Shown here: piece after piece, positions 29,385 to 38,360 of the stretch
Position numbering within the stretch: the first letter of the stretch is position 1
How the letters are laid out: every line of letters starts with the position of its first letter
Source: Sorangium cellulosum So0157-2
Lineage (GTDB): Bacteria; Myxococcota_A; Polyangia; Polyangiales; Polyangiaceae
DNA length: 64,000 nucleotides
Assembly: GCF_000418325.1 (NCBI RefSeq)
Contig: NC_021658.1
Location: forward strand, 248,001-312,000
Reading direction: 5' to 3'
The notes under the pieces: model-generated
What the model saw: the letters and a program-made list of their open reading frames with translations, nothing else
The model's database searches: none
What the model was told of the DNA's origin: nothing
Position numbers and translations under genes: made by a program

Positions 29385-30005
29385 TCAGCCCGGCCTGACC
29401 CGCTTCGCCGCAGGACGGCTCGTGCAGCGGGCGATCCACGCGTTCACGTTCGCGAACGGCGAGAGATCCACGCCGAAGCGGGCCAGGAACGGCAGCGCCG
29501 TCACGAGCGCCACGTCGGCGAGCGAGAACTGGTTGCCGACGAGGTACTCCTTGCCCTCGAGCGCGCGGTCGAGGATCCCCATCCCGTCCGCGAGGTCCTG
29601 CTTCGCGCCCTCGGCGACCTTGGGGTTGCGCTCGTCGGCGGGGAAGCGATCCAGCGTGTTGCGCAGGAGCCGCGTCGTCGCCTCGTACAGGGTGACGTTG
29701 GCCCAGGCCATCCACTTGAACGCCTCGGCGCGATCGGCGCCGAGCGGCGGGAAGAGGCCCTTGTCCACGCCGTAGCGCTCGCCGAGGTAGAGCAGGATCG
29801 CGAGCCCCTCGAAGATCGGCTTCCCGTCGACGACGAGCAGCGGGACCTTGCCGTTCGGGTTGAGCGCGAGGTACTCGGGCTTGCGCTGATCTCCCGCCGC
29901 GAGGTCGAGCTTGACCTTCTCGTAGGGGACGCCGAGCTCCTCGAGCGCCCAGTGCACCCGGTCTGCGCTCGTCATGGGGGCGTAATAGAATTTGAGGTCG
30001 GACAT
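29385..30005 (-). CDS. Glutathione S-transferase
   Basis: 206 residues with the two-domain GST plan. The thioredoxin-like domain starts MSDLKFYYAPMTSADRV (Ser after the first strand is a possible catalytic residue) and includes NPNGKVPLLVVDG with the cis-Pro and the Glu-Gly pair PIFEGLAILLYLGE. The helical domain ends with the folding box SLADVALVTALPFLARFG. The start at 30003-30005 is used; the longer frame upstream is not GST-like. It should conjugate glutathione to electrophiles in the cytosol. Confidence 0.92.
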   Translation of the reverse strand: MSDLKFYYAPMTSADRVHWALEELGVPYEKVKLDLAAGDQRKPEYLALNPNGKVPLLVVDGKPIFEGLAILLYLGERYGVDKGLFPPLGADRAEAFKWMAWANVTLYEATTRLLRNTLDRFPADERNPKVAEGAKQDLADGMGILDRALEGKEYLVGNQFSLADVALVTALPFLARFGVDLSPFANVNAWIARCTSRPAAKRVRPG

Positions 30006-30282
30006 GCGGCGAGCAGAGCCCCGCCGCGCGCGAGCCGCAAGGGGGTTCGTTCGTCGCGCATGAGCTCGATCGCGGTGGGCGGCGCTCAACCTGAAGGACG
30101 TCACGCCCGCGGCGCCGTGATCCGACCGAGGTTGGGGAAACCAAGCCATGGCCTTTGGCTCCGCATGCTTCAGCTCGTTGGGGCGGCTGCCACTCGCTGC
30201 TGGATGATCCGCGCAAGGCTGTTCAAGGGGCTTCGCGCGGGCACCGACGAAGGTCGGCTCCCTCTTCGCCGATGTTCGCGAC

Positions 30283-30573
30283 ATGCCGAGCGATCGTTGC
30301 GTCTATTGCGGCACCACGCCGCCGCCAAAGCTCCATGGCGATCATCTGATCCCCAGGCATCGAGGTGGCCCCGAATCGGGCGACAACTTGGTCTGGGCGT
30401 GCCGCTCCTGCAACAGCAGCAAGAATGCACGAGACCTGCTCGACGTGGGCCGCGAACGGGACGTGCAGCTCCGTGGACACGTGGCGCAGCTCCAGGCCAT
30501 CGCGTCATCCTCGCGGGTAGGCGTCGGGCGGCTCACTCCGACATGGCGCTGGCCCCGAGCAGGCTCTGGGTGA
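30283..30573 (+). CDS. HNH endonuclease, 3' end replaced by a radC fragment
   Basis: 96 codons. The first 50 hold a compact HNH site: CVYCG, GDHLIPRHRGGPESGDNLV and CRSCNSSKNARDLL, with two CxxC zinc pairs and the His/Asn residues that bind the catalytic metal. Family members usually continue for another 20-30 residues after ARDLL. Here the frame instead runs through DNA that on the minus strand encodes a radC remnant (30441-30529). The catalytic part is whole, the tail is chimeric, so activity is uncertain. Confidence 0.7.
   Translation: MPSDRCVYCGTTPPPKLHGDHLIPRHRGGPESGDNLVWACRSCNSSKNARDLLDVGRERDVQLRGHVAQLQAIASSSRVGVGRLTPTWRWPRAGSG
30441..30529 (-). pseudogene. radC C-terminal remnant
   Basis: The minus strand reads PTPTREDDAM, then after a one-base shift LELRHVSTELHVPFAAHVE. 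This matches the JAB-domain end of the complete radC genes at 42534-43178 and 50068-50712. Roughly 30 codons remain. It lies inside the 3' part of the HNH gene. Confidence 0.7.
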
Positions 30574-31972
30574 GCTTGCCGCCTTCGACCGCGAGCTCGC
30601 GCAGCGCGGTGTCGATGTGCCGATCCTCGACGACGCGCCCGGCCCCCTCGTCGGCGGCGAAGAGCGCGGCCTTGCGCAGGAGCTCGCGGAGGAAGGCCGC
30701 GCTCACGCCCTTCGTCCTCGCCACGAAGGCGTCGAGCTGCGAGAGGCGCAGCTCGAGCCCCCGGCCGTAGAGCTCGAAGAGGCGGCGACGGCAGCCCTCG
30801 TCGGGCAGCGGCACCTCGAGCGCCTGATCGATGCGCCCCGGCCGCGCTGCCAGCGCCGGCTCGAGGATGTCGGGCCGGTTGGTCGTCAGGATGAAGAGGA
30901 TGTCGGCGTCGTCGGAGAGCCCGTCCATCTGGTTCAGCAGCTCGAAGAGCACCGCGTTGCTCCCCGCGCACTGCCGGGTGCGCTCCTCCGCGACGAGATC
31001 GACGTCCTCGAGGATCACCGTCGCCGGCTCGAGCAGGCGCGCGAGCGCGCACGATTGCTCGATGAGCCCCATGCCCCGCCCGGTCAGCAGGATCACCGTC
31101 CGATCCGGCATCTGCCCCGCGAGGTACATCGCCGTGAGCGTCTTGCCCGTGCCAGGAGGTCCATGCAGCAGCATGCCGCGCTTGAGATGGCGGCCCATCG
31201 CCCTGAGCTCGCCGCGGAGCTCGGCGAAGCGGACGGCCTGGCGCTCGATTCGCTCGAGGAGACCTTGCGGTAGGATGATCTCATCCTTGCCGATGGCCGG
31301 CAGCCGATGAAACCGTACGTCGATGGTGCCTTGCTGCGGCTGATCGAGGGAGATGACGTGACCCCGGTAGATGCTCCGCGCGCGCATCGTGTTCCGCACC
31401 TCGGCGAGCACCGCCTCCGCTTCCGCGCGCTCCGCGGCCATCACCTCCAGCGTGAGGCTCTCGCGCCATCCCGCTGACGCGCTCACGTACACCACCAGGC
31501 GCTGCTCGCCACGCCGGACGAGGTGCACGCCGCTGCGGACGCAGGCGATGACCCGGCCCTGATCGAGCGGCAGGTTGACGTACTCCACGGGTCCGACGTC
31601 GATCCCTGCGCCGGGCATCGCGCTCCGGGGCGACGCGATCTGCGAGAGCCTCGCCGTGAACATCTCGTGCGTCGAGGTGATCCCGAAGAGCTCGGCCTCG
31701 CGCTCCGGCTGACCGAGGTAGGCCTGGAGAGCGAGGTGCAGGTTGGGGTGCTCGTACTTCGCAAACTGCTCGGACACGACGGGCATCTGCGCCGGATCTC
31801 CGCCCAGGTGCTCGCGAATGCGCCGCCGTATCTCCGGCTCCTGCGCGGGCGCCTGCGCTGTCATCTGCTCGAGGAACGCCTGAAAAGAAGCGCCGAACGT
31901 CGACGGGTCGAGCTTGGGGTCGGTCATCTTCGTCACCACCACCACCGAGGCTACACGAGCCGCAGCGGCCAT
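30533..31972 (-). CDS. AAA ATPase (CDC48/FtsH-like module)
   Basis: 479 residues from the ATG at 31970-31972, which follows a strong GAAGGAGAGG; an in-frame ATG at 31927 is weaker. The first 230 residues are an unrecognised domain (FGASFQAFLEQMTAQ and so on). Then comes a classic AAA module: Walker A GPPGTGKT, Walker B VILEDVDLV, sensor LTTNRPD and the arginine-finger region ALAARPGRID. The C-terminal lid ends in HIDTALRELAVEGGKL. The layout suits a hexameric unfoldase or remodelling enzyme with a private adaptor domain. No protease domain is present and the partner is unknown. It is divergent from the GST-like gene at 32094. Confidence 0.88.
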   Translation of the reverse strand: MAAAARVASVVVVTKMTDPKLDPSTFGASFQAFLEQMTAQAPAQEPEIRRRIREHLGGDPAQMPVVSEQFAKYEHPNLHLALQAYLGQPEREAELFGITSTHEMFTARLSQIASPRSAMPGAGIDVGPVEYVNLPLDQGRVIACVRSGVHLVRRGEQRLVVYVSASAGWRESLTLEVMAAERAEAEAVLAEVRNTMRARSIYRGHVISLDQPQQGTIDVRFHRLPAIGKDEIILPQGLLERIERQAVRFAELRGELRAMGRHLKRGMLLHGPPGTGKTLTAMYLAGQMPDRTVILLTGRGMGLIEQSCALARLLEPATVILEDVDLVAEERTRQCAGSNAVLFELLNQMDGLSDDADILFILTTNRPDILEPALAARPGRIDQALEVPLPDEGCRRRLFELYGRGLELRLSQLDAFVARTKGVSAAFLRELLRKAALFAADEGAGRVVEDRHIDTALRELAVEGGKLTQSLLGASAMSE

Positions 31973-32093
31973 GGATCCTCTCCTTCGGCGGCGCGGCGCA
32001 GGGGGCACCGGCGCGCGTGCCCGCGCCGGACCCGGCGGACCGCTCGGCGGCGCGCCCATTGACCGCAGCCCTCGGCGGCGCGAGTTATCCGTC

Positions 32094-32843
32094 ATGAACG
32101 CGCCCACGTACGAGCTGTATTACTGGCCGGGCATTCAGGGCCGCGGCGAATTCGTGCGCCTCGCGCTCGAGGACGCCGGCGCTGCTTATGTCGATGTCGC
32201 CCGCCTGCCCGCGGCGAAGCACGGCGGCGTCGCCGCCATGCAGAAGCTCATGAAGAGCCACGCGCTCGCGCTCGAGCCCTTCGCGCCGCCGTTCCTCCGC
32301 TCCGGCGACCTCGTGATCGCGCAGGTGGCCAACATCCTCTTCTACCTCGGCCCGCGCCTCGGCCTCGCGCCGGACGACGAGGCGAGCAGGCTCGGCGCCC
32401 ATCAGCTCCAGCTCACCATCACCGATCTGGTCGCCGAGGTGCACGACACGCATCACCCCATCTCCGTCGAGCTCTATTACGAGGACCAGAAGCCCGAGGC
32501 CCTCCGCCGCAGCCAGGCCTTCCTCGCCGAGCGCATGCCCAAGTTCCTCGGCTATTTCGAGCGCGTCCTCGAGCGCAACGGCGGCCGTCACCTCCTGGGA
32601 GGCGCGATGTCCTACGTGGATCTCTCGTTGTTCCAGGTGATCGCGGGCCTCCGCTACGCGTTCCCGCACGCCATGGCCGCCTTCGCGCCCAGGATCCCAG
32701 GGCTCGTCGCGCTGCACGATCGCGTGGCCGAGCGCCCGCGGATCGCGGCCTACCTGGCCTCGGATCGGCGGATACCCTTCAACGAAGACGGCATCTTCCG
32801 GCGCTATCCGGAGCTCGATCCGGCGCCGTCGAAGAGGCGATGA
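32094..32843 (+). CDS. Glutathione S-transferase-like protein
   Basis: 249 residues starting MNAPTYELYYWPGIQGRGEF, where the Tyr after the first strand and the R-G-E triplet are typical of sigma/alpha-like GSTs. Features include FLRSGDLVIAQVANILFYLG and a helical domain ending with the YVDLSLFQVIAGLRYAF box. It is longer than the other GST in the window and not closely related to it. It probably binds glutathione in the cytosol and may detoxify electrophiles. It is divergent from the AAA gene, with a 121-bp gap between starts. Confidence 0.88.
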   Translation: MNAPTYELYYWPGIQGRGEFVRLALEDAGAAYVDVARLPAAKHGGVAAMQKLMKSHALALEPFAPPFLRSGDLVIAQVANILFYLGPRLGLAPDDEASRLGAHQLQLTITDLVAEVHDTHHPISVELYYEDQKPEALRRSQAFLAERMPKFLGYFERVLERNGGRHLLGGAMSYVDLSLFQVIAGLRYAFPHAMAAFAPRIPGLVALHDRVAERPRIAAYLASDRRIPFNEDGIFRRYPELDPAPSKRR

Positions 32844-33079
32844 GTCCGGCGCTGCTCGACCTGAAGGACGTCACGCCGACGGGAAAAGCGAGCAGGAGCT
32901 CGGTCGCGAGCAGCAGCGAGAAGGCGATCGCGTAGCGCAGCGTCGCGCAGCGGCGACAGGGCGCCCCCGGCGAGGAGCAAGGGAGCGCCACGAGAGATCC
33001 GCGCGCGCCATCCCGATCGACGAGCCCAGGGGCGTGGAGAGCGGGTGGGTGGCGCGCCCAGCGCGGGCGGACGGCGCCG

Positions 33080-33973
33080 TCAGCGCGGCGCGGCCCTTCC
33101 CTTCGGCGGGCGCCACGCGCGCAGGCTCTCCACGAGGAGCTCGAGCACCGCGCGCACGCGCGGAATGGCGCGTGCGCTGCGCGGGCAGAGCAGGACGAGC
33201 GGGCGTCGGACGGGTGGCAGGTCCCCCTTCAGCTCACAGAGCGGCGGCCGCCTGCCGAAATGCGGGTGCTCGCGCGGGAGCAGCATCGCGCCGAGGCCGA
33301 GCTCGCACGCGCGGATCTGAACAAGGTAGTCGTCGGACGCGAAGGATGGGCGCCATCCCGGGATCCGGCGTCTGAGGACGCTGTTCGGCGAGAGGTCGTC
33401 GAACGGCGGCGCCCAGCCGATCCAGGCAAGATCGGCCGGGTCGCTCTTGCCCGCCACGCGCGCCGCGTACAGCTCCGACGCGAAGGCGCGCAGCTCGAGG
33501 TCAACTGAGGCGACGCTGGTCTCATCGGCGGGGGCGCCCAGCCGCAGCGCGAGATCCGCTTCCCGCCTGATCAGATCGAGCGGGCGCACCGTGGACACCA
33601 CATGCAGCTGGATGCCCGGCGTGCGCGACGAGATCGCTGCGGCGAAGGGGGCGAGGAAGGCGTGCGCGACGCCGGGGGGCGCCGTCATCCGGACCACGCC
33701 CGCGGGCGCGTGTCGCCGCTCGGCCGCGCGGGTCAGCTCGGCGGCCCAGTCGGCCATCCGCTGCGCGGGCTCGATGAGGCCGGCCCCGTAGGCCGTCAAC
33801 GCGGCGCCAGCGACGCCCCGGTCGAACAGGGGCTCGCCGAGGACCGCCTCCAGCTCGGCCAGGCGCCGGCTCACGGTCGGCTGGGTCATCTGCAGCTTGC
33901 GCGCGGCGGCGCTCAGGCTGCCTGCCTCCGCCACCGCGAGGAACAGCCGCGCGTCGTCCCAGGAGATATTCAT
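33080..33973 (-). CDS. LysR-type transcriptional regulator
   Basis: 297 residues. The winged helix-turn-helix is typical: ARLFLAVAEAGSLSAAARKL, MTQPTVSRRLAELEAVLG, PLFDR. A LysR substrate-binding domain follows from about residue 90, with the RREADLALRLGAP motif of the branch that acts on single neighbour genes. It is divergent from the metallo-beta-lactamase-fold lipoprotein gene, with 64 bp between the starts, so it probably controls that gene and itself. The inducer is unknown. Confidence 0.92.
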   Translation of the reverse strand: MNISWDDARLFLAVAEAGSLSAAARKLQMTQPTVSRRLAELEAVLGEPLFDRGVAGAALTAYGAGLIEPAQRMADWAAELTRAAERRHAPAGVVRMTAPPGVAHAFLAPFAAAISSRTPGIQLHVVSTVRPLDLIRREADLALRLGAPADETSVASVDLELRAFASELYAARVAGKSDPADLAWIGWAPPFDDLSPNSVLRRRIPGWRPSFASDDYLVQIRACELGLGAMLLPREHPHFGRRPPLCELKGDLPPVRRPLVLLCPRSARAIPRVRAVLELLVESLRAWRPPKGRAAPR

Positions 33974-34037
33974 CTGCGTATATCTACATGCTGGTTTCGT
34001 CAGTTTTTATCCATTTTTTCGAGAGCACACTGGCGGC

Positions 34038-34982
34038 ATGTCCATCCACGCCACCCCTCTCGTGTCCCGCACACTCCTCGCCTCGGCGCTGCTGCTCGGC
34101 GCCTGTACGGAGCCATCCCCAACGCCGAAGGCCCCACCCGCGTCGACGCATGACGCGGGGAAAGCCACCCTCGGCGAGCCGACTACGCTTCAGGCGATGG
34201 AGGCGCTCCTCGATGGCGCAGGCCCCATCACCGTCCAGACCGTCGTCAGCGCGCGGTGGGAGTCGAGCCGCAGCGGGCTCATCAACCTCGAGCACGAGCG
34301 CGCCGCCGCCTTGACCGACGGCGCTGAGCCGGTCGAGATCACCTTCCACGCGCTCGCGCACCCGACCCGGGGCCTGTACATCATCGACACCGGTGCGGCG
34401 CAGTCGCTCGCGGCGCACGACCATCCCCTGAGGACTGGCGCCGTCGGGCAGGCGTTCAACTTCGGCGCGTTGCGGGTGGAGGCCGGCCTCGGCGTCTGGC
34501 GCGGCGACCGGTCGCTGGCCGGAGTGCTGCTCACGCACCTGCACTTCGACCACGTGCTGGGCTTGCCCGACGTGGCGCGCGACGTCCCGATCTTCCTCGG
34601 CCCCGGCGAGTCCGCGTTCGAGAACCCTTTCCATGCGCTGACGCAGCCTGTCGTAGACCAGCTCCTCGACGGCCGCGCGGCCCTTCAGGAGTGGGAATTC
34701 GACGAAAGCGGCGCGATTGACGTGTTCGGCGACGCCTCGCTCTTCGCTATCGCTGCGCCCGGACACACCCCGGGATCGGTCGCCTACGTCGCGCGAACAC
34801 CCGAGGGATCCGTGCTCTTCACCGGCGATGTGTGCCACACCGTCTGGGGCTGGCGCAACGACGTCGAGCCCGGGACGTTCTCGTACGACCGCGCCGACAG
34901 CGCCAGGAGCCTCGCCTTTCTCCGCGCCCTCGCTGCCCGCCACCCGTCGATGCAGGTGCGCCTCGGGCACCAGTCCCTGTGA
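34038..34982 (+). CDS. Metallo-beta-lactamase-fold lipoprotein
   Basis: 314 residues: a signal peptide with lipobox LLGAC, a Pro/Thr-rich spacer and an MBL-fold domain. The metal motif THLHFDH is intact, with GHTPGSVAYVA and LFTGDVCHT supplying later His and Asp ligands. It belongs to the broad hydrolase branch (lactonase/glyoxalase-like), not clearly to beta-lactamases. It should act outside the cytoplasm, anchored to a membrane. Its promoter region is shared with the divergent LysR gene. Confidence 0.88.
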   Translation: MSIHATPLVSRTLLASALLLGACTEPSPTPKAPPASTHDAGKATLGEPTTLQAMEALLDGAGPITVQTVVSARWESSRSGLINLEHERAAALTDGAEPVEITFHALAHPTRGLYIIDTGAAQSLAAHDHPLRTGAVGQAFNFGALRVEAGLGVWRGDRSLAGVLLTHLHFDHVLGLPDVARDVPIFLGPGESAFENPFHALTQPVVDQLLDGRAALQEWEFDESGAIDVFGDASLFAIAAPGHTPGSVAYVARTPEGSVLFTGDVCHTVWGWRNDVEPGTFSYDRADSARSLAFLRALAARHPSMQVRLGHQSL

Positions 34983-35094
34983 CCTCGCCCGGCTGCGCGG
35001 CGCTGTAGTCCGCGGCGTCATGACCCTCCATCCGTAGGAGGGTGAACGCCTGGCCGTTCGCGATGTCGCTGAACCCGTGCTGGGAGCTTCCGGC

Positions 35095-35220
35095 TCACGC
35101 GGACTCGAGCTCCGCGACGAAATCACGCAGCGCGGACGCGAGCGCGAGGGGCGCCTCGAGGGGCGACAGGTGCCCTGTGCCGGGCAGGACGTGCAGGCCT
35201 GCGCTGGCGATGCGTGGCAT
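35095..35220 (-). pseudogene. Alpha/beta-hydrolase C-terminal remnant
   Basis: Forty-one codons read GLHVLPGTGHLSPLEAPLAL then ALRDFVAEL, the end of an alpha/beta-hydrolase with its catalytic His in GTGH and the last helix. The nucleophile elbow and lid are missing. The piece is bounded on the left by the MBL gene region and on the right by the HD gene. Confidence 0.65.
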
Positions 35221-35252
35221 TCGCCGTGATCTTCATGAGCGCTCCGTCCAGC

Positions 35253-35888
35253 TCAGCTGTCGAAGGGGGCGCCCTCCAGGAGGGCGCTCGCGTCGAAGGG
35301 CTGAAAACCCGGCACGTAGCGGCGGCCGAAGTCCGAGAGGAAATTGCCGGCCGTGGTGTGCGGCTTCCGTCCCACGACGCCGCAGAGGGCGCGCCGGAAA
35401 TCCTGCTTCATCTCCAGCCGCGGGTAGGCCCTGAGGATCTCCTCGACCGCTCCGCGCGGCAGCGCCTCCAGGCCGACGCCGCCGTAATCGATCCCGATCC
35501 CGAGATGGGCGATGGCGACCTCCGGCTCCTTGTGCTGGGCGATGCCCAGGCTCGTGTGCAGCGCGATGGCGTCCCACACGAGGGACGCCTTTTCCCGGGG
35601 CAGGCCGCGGTCGGCGAGGAAGGTCCGGGCGGCGTTGGCGCCGTCGACCTCGAAGCGCTCGGGGCCGGCGAAGCGCTCGGTCAGGCCGAGGTCGTGCAGC
35701 ACCACGGAGAGGTAGAGCAGCTCGCGGTCGCAGGCGAGGCCGCTTTGCCGGGCCGCGAGCTCGCCGAAGTAGTACGAGCGCATCACGTGGTGGAAGAGGT
35801 AAGGGGCCGAGACCTCGCGCGCGAGCGCGGTCGCGTCCTGGGCGAGGCGCGTGTCGGGGGCGTGGATTCCTGCGATCGCTGTGGTCAT
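35253..35888 (-). CDS. HD-domain hydrolase (cyanamide hydratase-like)
   Basis: 211 residues with the HD metal-site series: YLFHHVMRSYYFGEL, VVLHDLGLT (the HD pair), and AIALHTSLGIAQ. The order and spacing match HD proteins related to cyanamide hydratase, which bind one zinc or iron and hydrolyse or hydrate small molecules. No signal peptide. It lies 81 bp downstream of the GlxA-like regulator on the same strand, so that regulator may share a transcript with it or control it. Confidence 0.88.
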   Translation of the reverse strand: MTTAIAGIHAPDTRLAQDATALAREVSAPYLFHHVMRSYYFGELAARQSGLACDRELLYLSVVLHDLGLTERFAGPERFEVDGANAARTFLADRGLPREKASLVWDAIALHTSLGIAQHKEPEVAIAHLGIGIDYGGVGLEALPRGAVEEILRAYPRLEMKQDFRRALCGVVGRKPHTTAGNFLSDFGRRYVPGFQPFDASALLEGAPFDS

Positions 35889-35969
35889 GGCGGGGGCTCC
35901 TGTCTGCCGGCGAAGGCCGAGCGAGAGGAGGGTGCGCGCTCGCTGGCCGGGCGCCCCGCCGAACTGCGG

Positions 35970-36977
35970 TCATTTCCTGCCACGCGCGCGGGCGTTCCCG
36001 GAGAAGCGCTCCCGGTACTCGAGCGGTCCCACGCCGAGCCGGCGCAGGAAGGTGCGGCGCAGGTTCTGCTCGTCGCCGAAGCCGCACTGGTGGGCGATCC
36101 GCTTGAGCGGGAGGTCCGTGCCGGCGACGGCCTGGCAGGCGGCCTCGAGGCGCATGGCCGCGACCGTCTTCGCCGGCGTCTGCCCGAGCGCGGCCGTGTA
36201 GGCGCGCGCGAAGGTGCGCGGGCTCATCCCTGCTTGCGCGGCCAGGCGCTCGACGCGGAGATCGCCGGCGAGGCGGTCCGCCATCCAGGCATGCAGGTCG
36301 GCGAAGGTGCCGCCCTCGGCGGCCTGCGCCGCGAGCGGCGCGCTGAACTGCGACTGCCCGCCGGGTCGCTTGAGGAACACGACGAGCAGCCGGGCGACCG
36401 CCATCGCCGCGCGGTGCCCGAGGTCCTCCTCGACGAGCGCGAGGGCGAGGTCGATGCCCGCGGAGATGCCGGCCGAGGTCCAGATCGCGCCGTCGCGCAG
36501 GTAGACGGAGTCCGCGTCGACGCGGACGCGCGGGTGGCGCTCCGCGAGGAGCGGCGCGGAGCGCCAGTGGGTCGCCGCGCGGCGACCGTCGAGCAGGCCC
36601 GCGGCGGCGAGGAGGAAGGCGCCCGTGCACACGGCGCAGGTGCGGCGCGCGCGCGGCGCGCGGCGGGCGAGCCAGGCGACGAGATCGGGCGGCACGGCCG
36701 GGGCCTCCGGCGGCCCGCTGCCCGGCACGATCAGGGTGTCGATGGCCTCGTCGTCGAGCGCCGCGAGCGGCTCGGTATAGGCCGCGAGCCCGGTCGTGGT
36801 GCGCACCGGCCCGCCGGCCGTCGAGGCGACGATCGCGCGATACGGCGGAGGAGCGCCCGGCGCGCGCAGGGTGTTCGCCACGGTGAAGGCCTCGAGAGGG
36901 CCGGCGAGATCGAGCAGCGCGACGCCCTCGAAGGCGAGCAGGACGACGAGGCGGGGGTGGGTGATGCTCGGTGGCAT
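35970..36977 (-). CDS. GlxA-family transcriptional regulator (DJ-1/PfpI plus AraC)
   Basis: 335 residues. The first 190 form a DJ-1/PfpI-like sensor domain with the Cys elbow AVCTGAFLLAAAGLLDG and the ATHWRSAPLL segment. The last 100 are an AraC helix-turn-helix pair: LRVERLAAQAGMSPRTFARA and HQCGFGDEQNLRRTFLRRLG. GlxA-type proteins sense small metabolites and activate nearby genes. The HD hydrolase immediately downstream is the natural candidate target. Confidence 0.92.
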   Translation of the reverse strand: MPPSITHPRLVVLLAFEGVALLDLAGPLEAFTVANTLRAPGAPPPYRAIVASTAGGPVRTTTGLAAYTEPLAALDDEAIDTLIVPGSGPPEAPAVPPDLVAWLARRAPRARRTCAVCTGAFLLAAAGLLDGRRAATHWRSAPLLAERHPRVRVDADSVYLRDGAIWTSAGISAGIDLALALVEEDLGHRAAMAVARLLVVFLKRPGGQSQFSAPLAAQAAEGGTFADLHAWMADRLAGDLRVERLAAQAGMSPRTFARAYTAALGQTPAKTVAAMRLEAACQAVAGTDLPLKRIAHQCGFGDEQNLRRTFLRRLGVGPLEYRERFSGNARARGRK

Positions 36978-37135
36978 GAGGGGAGAGTAGATAGATCGAG
37001 GCGGGCCAGGCGGGGGCGCGGCAGAGCGGGAATGCGCGCGATCTCGCGGGCGCCCGCGCCACGATGCTCCCGCAAGGTAGGAGAGGCCGGCCGTTGCCCC
37101 GGTGCTCCCCGCCTGGTATGGCTAGGGTGGCTGTT

Positions 37136-37489
37136 ATGAGCTGGACCAAGGATGACCAGAGCAGGCTCGACCGTCTCCGTGACAAGGAGCTCTCCGGCAC
37201 GCTGACGGAACCCGAGCAGGCGGAGCTGGCGGCGCTCATGGCGCGGATCGAGGCGGAGGAGGCGGCGCTGCTTGCCCCGGAAATGGCTCGGCTGCGTGCC
37301 GAGGCCGGAGACGTGGCGGCCGAGCTGGCTCGGGTCGAGAGCGAGAACGAACAGCTGGCCCAGCTCATGGCCCAGCAACAGGCCCTCGTGGCCGACACGC
37401 GCAGGTTCCTCGAGGAGTTCGACCGGCGCCGCGCCTCCATCCTCGACGGATTTGCCCGCATCGCCGGCGGACCGCTGCACGCTGCGTGA
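37136..37489 (+). CDS. Coiled-coil partner of HNH endonuclease
   Basis: 117 residues, almost all charged helix: SRLDRLRDKELSGTLTEPEQ, then heptad-rich ELARVESENEQLAQLMAQQQ. The motif L-x-R-x-x-x-G-x-L-T-x-x-E-x-x-E-L recurs in the gene fragment at 38088-38360 and in short genes found beside HNH endonucleases in cyanobacteria and myxobacteria (family recollection). The stop at 37489 abuts the HNH start at 37490, so they are cotranscribed. It may be an inhibitor or DNA-targeting partner; this is inference. Confidence 0.7.
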   Translation: MSWTKDDQSRLDRLRDKELSGTLTEPEQAELAALMARIEAEEAALLAPEMARLRAEAGDVAAELARVESENEQLAQLMAQQQALVADTRRFLEEFDRRRASILDGFARIAGGPLHAA

Positions 37490-38011
37490 ATGGCCGTCTC
37501 GACGGAAGCGCGCGCCATCGTCCGGGTCGCCTTCGGTGGCCAATGTGGTTACTGCGGCGTTTCCGAAACGTCCGTGGGGGGCGAGCTGGAGATTGATCAC
37601 TTCCACCCGCTGGCAGCGGGTGGATCCGATGACATCGAGAACCTCGTGTACGCTTGCACCGCGTGCAACCGGTTCAAGGGCGACTATGCGCCCGTACACG
37701 ATGCACCTGAGAGCTTGCGGCTCCTTCGCCCTCAGCGTGACGATTTCGGCGTGCACGTCGAGGAGACGGTCCACGGTAGGCTGATCGGGCTCACGCCTCG
37801 TGGCTGGTTTCACATCCAGCGCCTGCACCTCAACCGCCCGCAGCTCGTCGAGAGGCGCCATTGGCTCCACGTCCTTCAGGCGCAGAGATCCGAGCTCTCG
37901 CGTGCACGGGAGGCGGAGGCGCGTCTGCGGCGGGAAAACGAGGTCCTCCAAGGCGAAATCGCGCGTCTTCGGGCAGCCGTAGCCGCTTTGCTTGGTGGAA
38001 GCGAGCGCTGA
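37490..38011 (+). CDS. HNH endonuclease
   Basis: 173 residues. The HNH core is at residues 15-62: CGYC, LEIDHFHPLAAGGSDDIENL, CTACNRFKGD, with two zinc CxxC pairs and catalytic His. A linker domain (IGLTPRGWFHIQRLHLNRPQ) is followed by a C-terminal coiled coil (EAEARLRRENEVLQGEIARL). It should cut DNA. It directly follows the coiled-coil partner with no gap, a layout seen for small mobile or defensive nuclease pairs. Confidence 0.85.
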   Translation: MAVSTEARAIVRVAFGGQCGYCGVSETSVGGELEIDHFHPLAAGGSDDIENLVYACTACNRFKGDYAPVHDAPESLRLLRPQRDDFGVHVEETVHGRLIGLTPRGWFHIQRLHLNRPQLVERRHWLHVLQAQRSELSRAREAEARLRRENEVLQGEIARLRAAVAALLGGSER

Positions 38012-38087
38012 ATCCGGCGCCGTGCGCAGCACGGTGGAGCGGCCGAGGTAGGGGGCCTCGTCGGAACTATCTCGTGGAGGGCGCGCG

Positions 38088-38360
38088 CTACGGAGAAGCG
38101 ACGGCGTGTCCGCGCCATCGCAGGAGCGCCGCAGCGTGCGCCTTGCGGAGCATGAACAAGTCGCTCTCGTGGCGAAGACGCTCGAGCTCGATGCGCTCCG
38201 CCGGCGTGAGGAGCCCCTGGGTGTTCCGGTCGAGCAGCTCGTCGTATCGCGCGAGCTTTGCTTCGGACCTGCGGCTCTTTGCGAGCTGCCAGAGCGCCTG
38301 GTCGTCCATCTTGTCCAGGCAGGCGAGGTCGACCTGGAACTCCGGGGGCGCCGTCACCAA
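38088..38360 (-). pseudogene. Truncated HNH-partner-type protein
   Basis: About 85 codons include MDDQALWQLAKSRRSEAKLA and GLLTPAERIELERLRHESDL, ending in LRKAHAAALLRWRGH. The centre resembles the helical partner of the HNH gene at 37136. The upstream part is missing and the frame runs into a ParE remnant at about 38360. No HNH gene follows it. Confidence 0.55.

Noticed and set aside
30093..32877. An 18-bp word (CCTGAAGGACGTCACGCC) present at 30093-30110 and 32860-32877
   Set aside because: No symmetry and no consistent place relative to genes; could be chance or shared coding remnant.
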